Assembly: GCA_019915015.1 (NCBI GenBank)
Contig: JAHBBC010000009.1
Coordinates: forward strand, 1,240,001-1,304,000
Direction of reading: 5' to 3'
Origin: Auriscalpium vulgare
Lineage: Eukaryota; Basidiomycota; Agaricomycetes; Russulales; Auriscalpiaceae
DNA: 64,000 nt
The notes under the pieces are model-generated. The model did no database searches. It had not been told where the DNA came from and was given only the letters and a program-made list of their open reading frames with translations. Both the position numbers and the translations under genes were made by a program. How positions within the stretch are numbered: the stretch's first letter is position 1; each line of letters opens with the position of its first letter. This document shows, piece after piece, positions 18,912-28,771 of this stretch.

Positions 18912-20165
18912 TTACTGATCCTGAACACCCTTGCGACGAATTCCGACCTTTGTGAAATCCACCGATGATGCCTCAGGCCGTCCAATGGATGCTGGATCGG
19001 CAACATCCTCCTCCACTGGGATGGCCCTATAAAAGCACATCAGAGATACCCAGAATGAAAGAAGGTAGCACTCACATGGCCCTCTTGTAGAGATCATGCG
19101 TAATCTCATGGTAGCCCTCTGGATTCACCCTCTTCAGCCGCTTCAACTCACTGAGCAGGGTGTTGTACATCGTTCCGAAGGTCGTAGTGGAGAATGACAC
19201 CTTGATAAATGTCCCAGTTTGATATTGCTTCAGCCATGCGCCAACCTAAGGGGCAGGCAGCGTTAGCATATGGTGGATCATGTCAAGCCCGAGCATGCTT
19301 ACTATAGTGGCCGCATAAGCGACCATCGCTGCAGGGAGCTCCAGTTCGCCGGCCTCATCGCCATCGTCGTAGCTTGATGTGAAGAGGTTCTCTGGGAAAG
19401 CTTCATAGCGTTTCTTGCTGAAGAAAAGGATCCGGAGGACAGCGACGATCGACTCGTGACAGAATGGTTCGTTGACACTATATGCAGACAGCTGACGAGG
19501 CGGTCAGCAGATGCACCATGACAGTAATCGCACTTACCAATGGATCTCCAGAGAATGTGAATGTCACCATATTCTCTTTGAAGACCTTGGCCACAGCATC
19601 TGCGATCTTTGCGGCCGTCTTCAACTTGTCGAGTTTGTAGAGTTGAGCGAAATCCACATCTTGGGCCTTTTTGTACGAGTCGCTTCGGAATGTGCTGCAT
19701 CTTCCTCGGGGCTATGAGAGTGGCATGGGGTCAGCAGGGAAACAAAGGAGACGATGGAACACAAACGATATGTCCCAAGGCCTTTGCATAAGACTTGTCG
19801 GCTCGCAGGCGCTGCTCGATGTCGTCGTGCCCGCATTCGATGGCGGCGTTGATGAGCGCGTCACGGAGGACGTCGACCAGAAGGGGACCGGTAGGCATGG
19901 CGTGCATCCAGCACAGCGAGCGCGGGATCTGTCGCGTATTAGCCTCTGTGATGACCTCGCGCACCTGAGGAGTCTGGTCCTTCAGGGACGAGACCATTTT
20001 GCCGGTGTATGTAAGGTTCGTGTGCGCAGGCCATTGGTTCGTGCCCGACGTCGCAACCTTCCGACACAGCAGTCAGTACAGTCAGGGAGGTCGGGGATGG
20101 TATACGCACGTCGTCGTCGCCGTCGTAGTCATCGCCCTCTCCCTCACCATCCTTGCTACCCTCGT
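18912..20165 (-). pseudogene. DUF6532-like passenger gene, 3' part (split by retrotransposon X)
   Basis: Exons on the minus strand: 20165-20110, 20057-19767, 19711-19538, 19491-19303, 19245-19076 and 19026-18912, with 46- to 57-bp introns. The exon at the break continues in frame with the part at 33314-34848 once X and one copy of CTCGT are discounted. The ancestral reading frame then totals 2,382 nt (793 residues). The segment here is the conserved domain: VREVITEANTRQIPRSLCW, then FCHESIVAVLRILFFSKKR, ELELPAAMVAYAATI, and GTMYNTLLSELKRL. I recognise this as the DUF6532 type common in Agaricomycetes. Its function is unknown; as it stands the gene is disrupted at about residue 464. Confidence 0.75.
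20161..20165. repeat. Target-site duplication of retrotransposon X, left copy (CTCGT)
   Basis: CTCGT precedes the first LTR and recurs at 33314-33318 after the third LTR. Confidence 0.9.
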
Positions 20166-20778
20166 TGAGACGCCTCTGATAGGTGAGTCTCGAGATTCGG
20201 GCGTAGGACGGGCGAGAGACGAGCCCAGGGAGGAACCAAAGGTGTGTTGTCCTGTCGGTACGGGGCTTCCCCGTGTTGACAGACCTCCTCCGTAGCACGG
20301 AAGGAGTGGAGGGCGAGGAGATGTGATCACGCCCGTAGGCGCAAGGCCCGAGCGGGAGCTCAGTCGTTAGGAGGCTTCCTCCTGGTGACTGGCTCGAGAG
20401 AGAGAAGGGCGAGGCGCCGACGGCCCAAGTGCGTCGCGCGTGTGTGGTTCTGTGGGCGCGCTGTTGGCGCTCGAGAAGCCTCACGCGCTCGTGACTCGTC
20501 GCGTCGTCGCGTCGTCGATTCTCGTAGTCGACTAGCAACTACTTTGCCTGAGGGAGACTTGAAGAGAATTGAGGAAGGCGAAGAGACGAGAAAAAGAGAA
20601 AGAAAAAGAAACACGTTGTATTGATGATGCACGATGCTGTCAGTACACGACTTATATACTTACAGACATCTTCAAACTCCGACTAATCTAATCTATTGTA
20701 CAGTAATCTAATAGCGTCCTGCGTCGAGACTGATGACCTTCTGCCCGCGTTACCTCCGGGCCTCTTTCTCCCGTCACA
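20166..20778 (-). repeat. X LTR 1
   Basis: 613 bp, orientation as LTR 3 (TGAGACGCC...CCCGTCACA on the plus strand). On the minus strand a TATATAAG box lies near 20651. The pol ATG starts at the very next base. Confidence 0.95.
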
Positions 20779-23700
20779 ATGTCGGTGCCCATTCTATTGG
20801 GAGAGGACTTCCACCAAGCTTATGAGTTGGCTGTTGAACGAAACTTGGAATCAGGAACTCGAGTATACTTCGAAGGACGGAAATACGAGGTTCTAGCTGA
20901 AAGAGTTCAAGAGTCAAATGGGAAGGAAGCTCGGATAGCGAAAAGGGTACTGGGGGCTCCACTGGCACGCTTTATTCTCGCCAAAGCTCATCGTCGGAAC
21001 AAGGCGAAGCGCAGAGTCTTGAGAAAGGATGCGGAAGGTCCACGAAGCGTGCGGGTATCTAGTGACGTCAAAATTCCCCCACATTCAGTGAAGCGTGTAC
21101 AAGTCTCCGCTAGCTTCACGGACGAGCGCACTTGGATGGTAGAGAAATCTATGGTAGCTTCGTCCAGAGCTCCCGTCTTCGTAGTTCCCAATACTCTTTT
21201 GAACCAATCGTCTCCGTACATCCCGGTAGCGAATACGTCAGCGCACCCTAAGATGCTGCGGAAAGGAGAAGTCGTAGGACATCTGGTCGACCCTGCTAAA
21301 TTCCTGGATGCCCCCGGGAGTGTCGAGAATTCGGAAGCTTTAGCAAATCACGCAAGCGTCCTCAAGCAGTTAGTACACGCGAACTTAAACTTGCAATCTG
21401 AAGTAAGAGATGCGGAAGTCAGGGTTGCTCCCGAAAGGCCGACGGAAGCCGTCGAGCCAGAACCTCAGGAAGAGGAGATTTGGGGGCCCAAAACTGCTGA
21501 AGTGCCCGATCCAACCATATGGCCATCTCAAGACATGGAAGAGCTCCTCGATGTAGGGCAACTTCCGGAGGAGCTGAGAGAACGAGCTTGGGAAATGCTG
21601 CGACGCAGACAACGAGCATTTGGATTTGATGGAAGATTGGGAAAGCACCAATCGAGGGTACACATTCGTACCGAGGACGGACAAGTGCCTATAGCCGTGC
21701 CCATGTACGGGAGCTCTCCGGCCAAACGAATGGTTATTGAAGAGCAACTTAATGTGTGGTTTGAGCAAGGGGTCATTGAACCATCCGTTAGCCCTTGGAG
21801 CGCTCCGGTCGTCATCGTCTACCGAAATAACAAGCCAAGATTTTGTGTAGACTACCGGAAGCTCAACGCAGTCACTGTCCCAGACGAATTTCCTATTCCA
21901 CGCCAGTCTGAGATTCTTTCTTCACTCTCAGGATCTCAAGTCTTGTCATCTCTGGACGCTCTAGCCGGATTCACTCAGTTAGAGATGGCCCCGGAGGATG
22001 TAGAGAAAACTGCCTTTCGCACGCACAAAGGGCTCTTCCAGTTCTTGAGGATGCCCTTCGGACTACGTAACGGCCCTTCGATCTTCCAACGCGTCATGCA
22101 AGAGATCTTGTCCCCGTACCTCTGGTTGTTTTGTCTGGTCTACATAGACGACATAGTGGTTTATTCGAGGAGCTATGAAGAACACATTGAACATTTGGAC
22201 AAAGTACTCGGAGCCATTGAGAAATCAGGAATTACATTATCTCCGAAGAAATGTCATCTTTTCTATAGTTCCATCATTCTACTCGGACACAAAGTCTCTC
22301 GGTTAGGTTTGTCGACGCACAAACAAAAGGTGGAAGCCATCTTGAAGATGCCGAGGCCTACTAAGGTGGCCGAATTACGCACGTTCCTGGGGATGGCGGT
22401 GTATTTTTCAGCGTTCATACCACACTACGCTACACTTGCAACTCCTCTATTCTCGCTGACCCGGAAGGGAGCTGCATGGAATTGGCGTGCCGAACACGAA
22501 AGAGCCTTCGAAGAGATCAAGAAAGCTCTATCTCGTGCTCCGGTACTGGCGCATCCGGAGATGGGGAAGCCCTATCGGTTGTATACGGATGCTTCCGGAG
22601 ACGGTCTAGGAGTTACTTTGCAACAAGTGCAAATAATGGCCTTGAAAGATCTGAAAGGAACGAGGACTTATGAGCGTGTCCGTCGGGCATACGAGTTGGG
22701 GAAGCCGGTTCCCAAGCTCACGACCACTTTATCGAGCAAGATTATTGACTGTGATTACGAGAGCTCCTGGGGAAGCTCTTTCGAGGATACGACCGTACAA
22801 GTCGAAAGGGTAGTAGGATATTGGAGTCGAACTTTCAAACCAGCGGAAAGGAATTATTCTGCAACGGAGAGGGAGGCTCTAGCCGCTAAAGAAGGGCTCG
22901 TAAAATTCCAGCCGTTCATCGAAGGCGAACGTATCTTACTCGTCACTGATCACGCGGCTCTTCAATGGGCAAAGACGTATGAAAACAATAATCGACGACT
23001 GGGAGCTTGGGGAACTGTCTTCTCGGCTTACGCTCCGGGCCTGGAGATCATTCATCGTCCGGGTAGGGTACACTCCAATGTGGATCCCATCTCTCGCTTG
23101 CTCGAAGGCGTGCCCAGTTATGTAACTCCTAACGACGAAGACTCACCCGCTCTAACGCTCGCCAAGTTGTCCGAGTCTCCTCTGAGGGGCAACTCCGTAG
23201 GAGAATTAGAGAAGTCCGTACAATTGGTATTAACGGACTGGAACGACGGCTTGTTTAATCCGCCACATCATTGTTTCCAAGTTACGACCCGTTCCTACAA
23301 GACGGCTAGTAAGAACCTAGATTCGGAACGCGCAACGAAGGACTACATCTCGGGGGAGCCATCGTTGGAAGCCGACACAGGAGAGATCAGGGCGTCTGAC
23401 CTGTCAGAGCATATCGATCTGTACGACAAGCAGCGAGCCTGGGAAGCCGCAAATCCTCCTCCTACTATTCATGTCCACATGGATAAGAGTTATCTGCAAT
23501 CCTTTCTGCAAGGATATAAAGCGGATGCCGCTTTCAAGCAGAGATGGGAAAGTACTAGTACTTCTCCGGATTCTTGGGATGCGGGACAGCGATATTTCAA
23601 GGACGAGAAAGGACTGCTATACTTTAGAGATGCGGATTTCCAACCCCGGCTTTGTGTTCCCAAATCCCTGCGAGCCAGTCTGCTCCTCCAAGCTCATGAA

Positions 23701-25008
23701 TCTCCATTCGAATCGGCTCATGCCGGCGCAGAGAAGCTATGGCAGCTCATGAGCGGAAAATTCTTTTGGCCTTCAATGAAGAAAGACGTACAACGGTTCT
23801 GTGACACCTGCGATGTATGCCAGAAAATCAAGCACAGGAACTTTACTAAGTTCGGCCGTTTGATTCCGAATCCAGTTCCGCGACGCCCCTATGAATCTGT
23901 ATCGCTGGATTTAGTGACTGGCCTACCTTGGTCGCTAGAGTTCAATGCTGTCCTGGTTACAGTCGATCGAATGTCAAAACATGCGCAGTTTATCCCTACT
24001 ACGACTGGCCTAACAGCCGAAGGATTCGCGAAGCTTTTTGTCAATCATGTCATCTGCAGGTTCGGCGTGCCCGATAACATAGTTTCCGATCGTGATCCTA
24101 GGTGGACTTCTGACTTCTGGAAAGGGGTGTCGAAAGCGCTCAAAACTAGAATGTCTCTATCATCCTCGCATCATCCTCAGCACGATGGACAGACGGAAAT
24201 CGTAAATCAGAAGCTGGAGATCATGCTACGCGCCTATGTCGCTACGGACAAGACGAGTTGGGCCGAATGGTTGCCGCTGCTTGAACACGCTTATAATAAT
24301 CTTCCCCATTCGTCCACGGGGATGAGTCCTCATTTCGTACTCTATGGGTTCCAACCCAAATCCAGCTTAGATTTTGCGCAGTCAGAAGGAGCGGAAGCCG
24401 CTCCGCAGGACGCGTTATTGAATGACCGATCCGATGATTTCGTGCGACTCATGCAATACCATAGGGAAAGCGCGAGGATGGCTCTCGCGCGAGCTCAGTT
24501 GAAACAGAGCGAATCCTACAACAAGGGTAGACGAGAGTTAGAATTCAAGGTCGGAGATCAAGTCCTGGTGAATCCTCATTCTTTGGAATGGTTGGAAAGT
24601 AAAGGGGAAGGGAGCAAGCTAGTACAGCGTGCAGTTGGTCCATTCGAAGTTCAGGAGCGTATTAACCCCAAAGTCTACCGTCTCCGACTTCCCGACAATT
24701 ACCCTGGCTCCAATGTCCTTAATCTCGAACATTTGCGTCTGTACAGACCATCAGATCCCGAATTCGGGCATCGCACTGTGTTACCAGACACCCGTTCAGA
24801 CAAGCCAGCTTCTGAAGAATATCATGTCGATAAGATTGTCGGTCATCGTTACGATAAGCGCAGGAAGCAGATGCTCTACCTCATTCGTTGGGAGGGGTAT
24901 TCGCCGCTATACGACTCATGGGCAACCGCCACGGATTTACGGAACGCACCCCAACGATTATTCTCTTACCGACGGGACGCGGGCTTGGCAGGTCCTGCTA
25001 AACGATGA
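20779..25008 (+). CDS. pol: X pol: protease C-terminus, reverse transcriptase, RNase H, integrase, chromodomain
   Basis: 1,409 residues, directly abutting LTR 1. The start (ILLGEDFHQAYEL) is the end of the protease region, whose first part is now on gag at 28772-32628. The reverse transcriptase has FCVDYRKLNAVT and YIDD at about residue 455. RNase H starts LYTDASGDGLG, has an insertion of about 60 residues, and continues with YWSRTFKPAERNYSATEREALA. The integrase has an HHCC finger (CDTCDVCQK) and D1044, D1104, E1140 with 35-residue D-E spacing. A chromodomain (EYHVDKIVGHRYDKRRK to RWEGYSPLYDSW) lies near residues 1350-1395 and marks this as a chromovirus. No stops or frameshifts are visible, but the separation from gag means that it cannot make the original fused polyprotein. 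Confidence 0.95.
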   Translation: MSVPILLGEDFHQAYELAVERNLESGTRVYFEGRKYEVLAERVQESNGKEARIAKRVLGAPLARFILAKAHRRNKAKRRVLRKDAEGPRSVRVSSDVKIPPHSVKRVQVSASFTDERTWMVEKSMVASSRAPVFVVPNTLLNQSSPYIPVANTSAHPKMLRKGEVVGHLVDPAKFLDAPGSVENSEALANHASVLKQLVHANLNLQSEVRDAEVRVAPERPTEAVEPEPQEEEIWGPKTAEVPDPTIWPSQDMEELLDVGQLPEELRERAWEMLRRRQRAFGFDGRLGKHQSRVHIRTEDGQVPIAVPMYGSSPAKRMVIEEQLNVWFEQGVIEPSVSPWSAPVVIVYRNNKPRFCVDYRKLNAVTVPDEFPIPRQSEILSSLSGSQVLSSLDALAGFTQLEMAPEDVEKTAFRTHKGLFQFLRMPFGLRNGPSIFQRVMQEILSPYLWLFCLVYIDDIVVYSRSYEEHIEHLDKVLGAIEKSGITLSPKKCHLFYSSIILLGHKVSRLGLSTHKQKVEAILKMPRPTKVAELRTFLGMAVYFSAFIPHYATLATPLFSLTRKGAAWNWRAEHERAFEEIKKALSRAPVLAHPEMGKPYRLYTDASGDGLGVTLQQVQIMALKDLKGTRTYERVRRAYELGKPVPKLTTTLSSKIIDCDYESSWGSSFEDTTVQVERVVGYWSRTFKPAERNYSATEREALAAKEGLVKFQPFIEGERILLVTDHAALQWAKTYENNNRRLGAWGTVFSAYAPGLEIIHRPGRVHSNVDPISRLLEGVPSYVTPNDEDSPALTLAKLSESPLRGNSVGELEKSVQLVLTDWNDGLFNPPHHCFQVTTRSYKTASKNLDSERATKDYISGEPSLEADTGEIRASDLSEHIDLYDKQRAWEAANPPPTIHVHMDKSYLQSFLQGYKADAAFKQRWESTSTSPDSWDAGQRYFKDEKGLLYFRDADFQPRLCVPKSLRASLLLQAHESPFESAHAGAEKLWQLMSGKFFWPSMKKDVQRFCDTCDVCQKIKHRNFTKFGRLIPNPVPRRPYESVSLDLVTGLPWSLEFNAVLVTVDRMSKHAQFIPTTTGLTAEGFAKLFVNHVICRFGVPDNIVSDRDPRWTSDFWKGVSKALKTRMSLSSSHHPQHDGQTEIVNQKLEIMLRAYVATDKTSWAEWLPLLEHAYNNLPHSSTGMSPHFVLYGFQPKSSLDFAQSEGAEAAPQDALLNDRSDDFVRLMQYHRESARMALARAQLKQSESYNKGRRELEFKVGDQVLVNPHSLEWLESKGEGSKLVQRAVGPFEVQERINPKVYRLRLPDNYPGSNVLNLEHLRLYRPSDPEFGHRTVLPDTRSDKPASEEYHVDKIVGHRYDKRRKQMLYLIRWEGYSPLYDSWATATDLRNAPQRLFSYRRDAGLAGPAKR

Positions 25009-25241
25009 AGCAGGATCGCCTCCATGTATATAATTTCTTCTGATTTTATTTCTTGATGTACTATTCATCGCTAAGAGCACCGCCTTTTTAATTCTATCTT
25101 ACTTATTCTACGCGACGCGACTGCAGCACGTGACCCCGCCGGGCGCCACCGCCTCGAGGCGCGCTTAGACGGAGAACGGACGACTCGAGTCCCTCTTCTT
25201 TGTCTCGAACCATCACCTCGCCTCTACCCCGTCAAACGCAA

Positions 25242-28163
25242 ATGTCGTCGTGGGCACAACCATCGTATGGTTGGGGAGCGGAAGCCGCTCCCACGCCCCC
25301 GCCGGCAGGGAAACTGCGAGACATTGCGCGTCGACGGCGCGCCGGAGACCCCAAGGCAGTTTACGATGAATCGGTCAAGCCATACAGCATAGTGACGTCC
25401 GGAGGATATCTCGCCGAAGTATACACGTCTTCAGTTCCAGGAGTTCAATGGGTGGGATTCGGAATGGATCCAACGCCGTGCGGACGCTCGCCGGTGCCCT
25501 TACCTTCACGAACTGCTTTACACGCGACTCCCCCATTTCGTTATCGATTGGACGGTCCAGACATTCCCATCGAATGGTGGGATTACAAACGACCTTGGCT
25601 GGCTTATCGCCCGCTGCCCAACGATAGCACCAACGACGAGTGGGTGTATAACGATGAAGCGGATGGGAACGGCTTCGTACGTGTCGGCAACGACCGGTAT
25701 CAATGCGCTCCGAAGGCCTTATCGTGGTTAACGGAGTACACAGGCCATATGATGCAGATCGGAGAGGCCATGCAGAGGTACTTGGGTTACGATGCGGCTC
25801 CACTACGTATCCCTGCCATGACCCGAGAGCCAGCGGTTAAAGGCGACCTCAAGAAACAACTCTCGATCATTCGTCGTTCTATGCACGAGTGGATGGCTTT
25901 CGTGGTATTTCTCGCAACTCATGCGGGTCATGGCTGGGAAGCAATCCCTCTCCCCGTAGCTGGTTGGACCAATACGATCATCATTTGGCTTTCAGGAGAG
26001 CGCGTGGGCACCCTCATCGACTTTCATCTCCCTCGAATCACCTGGCCGAATGTTCAAGAACTCTACCTTCATGGCGCGAACCCTCGGTATCTGTGGCACT
26101 TCGGGTTGGAGAAACCTGAGTTGGAAATGCTCAACCCTCGCAATCTGGGTGCGCGGGAAATCGGAGCGGTAACACGTGAACGAGACAAACGCTTGCGCAA
26201 GTGGGAGAAAAACGCCGAGAACTTGAAGCATAGGACAAACGAACTGCTCCGCAAAGACCGTATTCGAAAAGTCAGTGAAGTCCGTCGCTGGCACGAGCAG
26301 ATGGATTCGGACGACCCCTCCACGAGGCGGTACATCGCAGCCAAGCACGTGAAGGATGGCGAGTACATGGGATGTGCGGTTCGGTTGAATCATCCTGAAC
26401 CTGGGGACGGTACCGTGTTCGTCGACATAACCGACTTCCGTGCGACCAAGGAGCTGCCGGGCGAATGGGAGATGCTGCCGCTTCCCGCCTATGACCAGGA
26501 CGAAGAAGACGATTTCATCGAGTCTATATACGGGAAGAACATCGGTCCCATGAGGCCGCCGGCCGATCCTCCAACCCCTTCAACTGCCGAGCCGCGCGCC
26601 TCATCGCCATCCGGGAAAGGGAAGCAGAGAGCACACGTCGACCCATCATCCCCACTCCGCGAAAGCGACGCGGATGTTGAACATCAGCTGCATCAAGAAG
26701 AGGCCGACGTTCAAACCGCCATTCGTGTCTCTCTCCAAACTCTCCATCACGGGCCTGGAGAAAGTTCGTCGCAACGTGCCTCATCGGACGTGGTTATGGA
26801 GGACAGAACTGGACAGTCCGGTTCTGCGAAGAAGGATAGCTCTTCTTCATCCTCCCGCGGACCAACCACGCCCATCGAGACACGCGGACGTAAAAGACCT
26901 CGAGAGGACAGCTCTCTCGAGGGTGGATCGAGCGCTCGATCTCTTCTTGATCGTCTGACGGGTCCCACATCAATGGTTGAGAGTATATCGAGAGAATTTG
27001 ACACTCCAAAAGTTCCAACGTTGCTGGCTCGCATGTCCCACGGAATTTCTGTTAAGCCCGCATCTTTGTTGTCGCGGTTGGATACAGTGCCCACGACTTC
27101 ACTGATGGACAGAATATCCGAGACGCGCGGCGATCGGTCGACGGCCATGGACACCGAGCCTGTTTCCCCCGCTCCGGCCAACGTCAGCTTAGAGGAGCAG
27201 CCCGTCACTGTTAATACGGAAGTGTACGGGCCATCTTCACCGCTGCATGGGGTCGCTACGTTCTCAGCGGCTATCCTACGTCCTTCGGAGACTCCGTTGT
27301 CCATCCCGCCCACCTCTCCCATCCTTACGGGGCATATTCACTTGCTGTCGCGCTCGAAACTGCGAGTAGCGATGTGGAGAGATGCCTGCACTGCACCGTG
27401 GCCAGACGTGATTGCCTTCATGCTCAGCAAAGGCATTTCCTTCCGATGGAGCTATCCAAAGAGTCGTTTACCGCAGCCACTCCCAATCCTGCCGGACAGC
27501 TGGGCGGCGTACGCGCACGTCAACCTCACCCAAGTTCGTTGGTGGGAGGCACGCGCCAACATCTGGGACGCGTACCTCGCGACTGTGCGCGACCTCATGA
27601 CACAGCCTAACGCACGCATGTTCCTCCAAGCGGGTGGCATTTCTTGGAGACTCGCCCTTCAATTTGGGCCTCCTAGCCTGTTGGAGGATGCGGGTACGGG
27701 GCCTTCGCGGCTAGTAACGGAATATGGCATTGGCGACGCGACTACCACTCCAGTTCCTAGCTGCTTCGACCGCACGACCCCATCGGAGGTAGATCGGCTG
27801 TATGGAGGAAAGAGCGGACGAAGCCTTTGGCCGAGACAGAAGGACTTCTTGGACAGTCGCGCATGGAACGGTGAATGGTCATGGTCCAACGAAGTCTGGT
27901 TCACCACACGTCTGAACAATCTCTCCGCGGCGAAGCAAGACCTCACCCTCACGCCGACACAGTGGACTAAGGAACTGCGTAATGCCTTGCGCCCAGCTGA
28001 ACGACGTGCACTGGACGGTGTAGGCTCGGAAGCACATGCAGAAGGCCAGATCAACGCGGACCCCGACATCGCAGCCCTGGGAATCCTCGACTTGGGCGCG
28101 CTGCAGGCCTCTTGGGACAATTCGAGCGAAGCTTCCAACGCCGAGACTGGGGGGGCTTTGTGA
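25242..28163 (+). CDS. X third ORF between pol and 3' LTR: unrecognised 973-aa protein
   Basis: ATG at 25242, 233 bp after pol and in the same sense, so it occupies the position of env. The stop codon lies within the first 5 bases of the following LTR. No signal peptide or clear membrane segment is seen, so it is not an obvious envelope. The N-terminal half is globular (HEWMAFVVFLATHAGHGWEA; WLSGERVGTLIDFHLPRITW) with a Lys/Arg-rich coil near residues 310-370. The middle is Ser/Pro-rich with a basic stretch (RGRKRPRED). The C-terminal third is rich in Trp (FRWSYPKSRLPQPLP; RWWEARANIWDAYLATVRD). The frame is intact. I do not recognise a family. Confidence 0.85.
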   Translation: MSSWAQPSYGWGAEAAPTPPPAGKLRDIARRRRAGDPKAVYDESVKPYSIVTSGGYLAEVYTSSVPGVQWVGFGMDPTPCGRSPVPLPSRTALHATPPFRYRLDGPDIPIEWWDYKRPWLAYRPLPNDSTNDEWVYNDEADGNGFVRVGNDRYQCAPKALSWLTEYTGHMMQIGEAMQRYLGYDAAPLRIPAMTREPAVKGDLKKQLSIIRRSMHEWMAFVVFLATHAGHGWEAIPLPVAGWTNTIIIWLSGERVGTLIDFHLPRITWPNVQELYLHGANPRYLWHFGLEKPELEMLNPRNLGAREIGAVTRERDKRLRKWEKNAENLKHRTNELLRKDRIRKVSEVRRWHEQMDSDDPSTRRYIAAKHVKDGEYMGCAVRLNHPEPGDGTVFVDITDFRATKELPGEWEMLPLPAYDQDEEDDFIESIYGKNIGPMRPPADPPTPSTAEPRASSPSGKGKQRAHVDPSSPLRESDADVEHQLHQEEADVQTAIRVSLQTLHHGPGESSSQRASSDVVMEDRTGQSGSAKKDSSSSSSRGPTTPIETRGRKRPREDSSLEGGSSARSLLDRLTGPTSMVESISREFDTPKVPTLLARMSHGISVKPASLLSRLDTVPTTSLMDRISETRGDRSTAMDTEPVSPAPANVSLEEQPVTVNTEVYGPSSPLHGVATFSAAILRPSETPLSIPPTSPILTGHIHLLSRSKLRVAMWRDACTAPWPDVIAFMLSKGISFRWSYPKSRLPQPLPILPDSWAAYAHVNLTQVRWWEARANIWDAYLATVRDLMTQPNARMFLQAGGISWRLALQFGPPSLLEDAGTGPSRLVTEYGIGDATTTPVPSCFDRTTPSEVDRLYGGKSGRSLWPRQKDFLDSRAWNGEWSWSNEVWFTTRLNNLSAAKQDLTLTPTQWTKELRNALRPAERRALDGVGSEAHAEGQINADPDIAALGILDLGALQASWDNSSEASNAETGGAL

Positions 28164-28771
28164 CGGGAGAAAGAGGCCCGGAGGTAACGCGGGCAGAAGG
28201 TCATCAGTCTCGACGCAGGACGCTATTAGATTACTGTACAATAGATTAGATTAGTCGGAGTTTGAAGATGTCTGTAAGTATATAAGTCGTGTACTGACAG
28301 CATCGTGCATCATCAATACAACGTGTTTCTTTTTCTTTCTCTTTTTCTCGTCTCTTCGCCTTCCTCAATTCTCTTCAAGTCTCCCTCAGGCAAAGTAGTT
28401 GCTAGTCGACTACGAGAATCGACGACGCGACGACGCGACGAGTCACGAGCGCGTGAGGCTTCTCGAGCGCCAACAGCGCGCCCACAGAACCACACACGCG
28501 CGACGCACTTGGGCCGTCGGCGCCTCGCCCTTCTCTCTCTCGAGCCAGTCACCAGGAGGAAGCCTCCTAACGACTGAGCTCCCGCTCGGGCCTTGCGCCT
28601 ACGGGCGTGATCACATCTCCTCGCCCTCCACTCCTTCCGTGCTACGGAGGAGGTCTGTCAACACGGGGAAGCCCCGTACCGACAGGACTACACACCTTTG
28701 GTTCCTCCCTGGGCTCGTCTCTCGCCCGTCCTACGCCCGAATCTCGAGACTCACCTATCAGAGGCGTCTCA
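28159..28771 (+). repeat. X LTR 2 (inverted relative to LTRs 1 and 3)
   Basis: 613 bp in the sense of pol (TGTGACGGG...GCGTCTCA). One difference from the other two was seen, at 28689. A TATATAAG box lies near 28276. It follows a G-rich tract (28149-28155) that suits a polypurine tract. Confidence 0.95.

Noticed and set aside
28642..28771. C-terminal extension of X gag
   Set aside because: This part is translated from LTR 2 and arises from the rearrangement; the original frame continued into pol.
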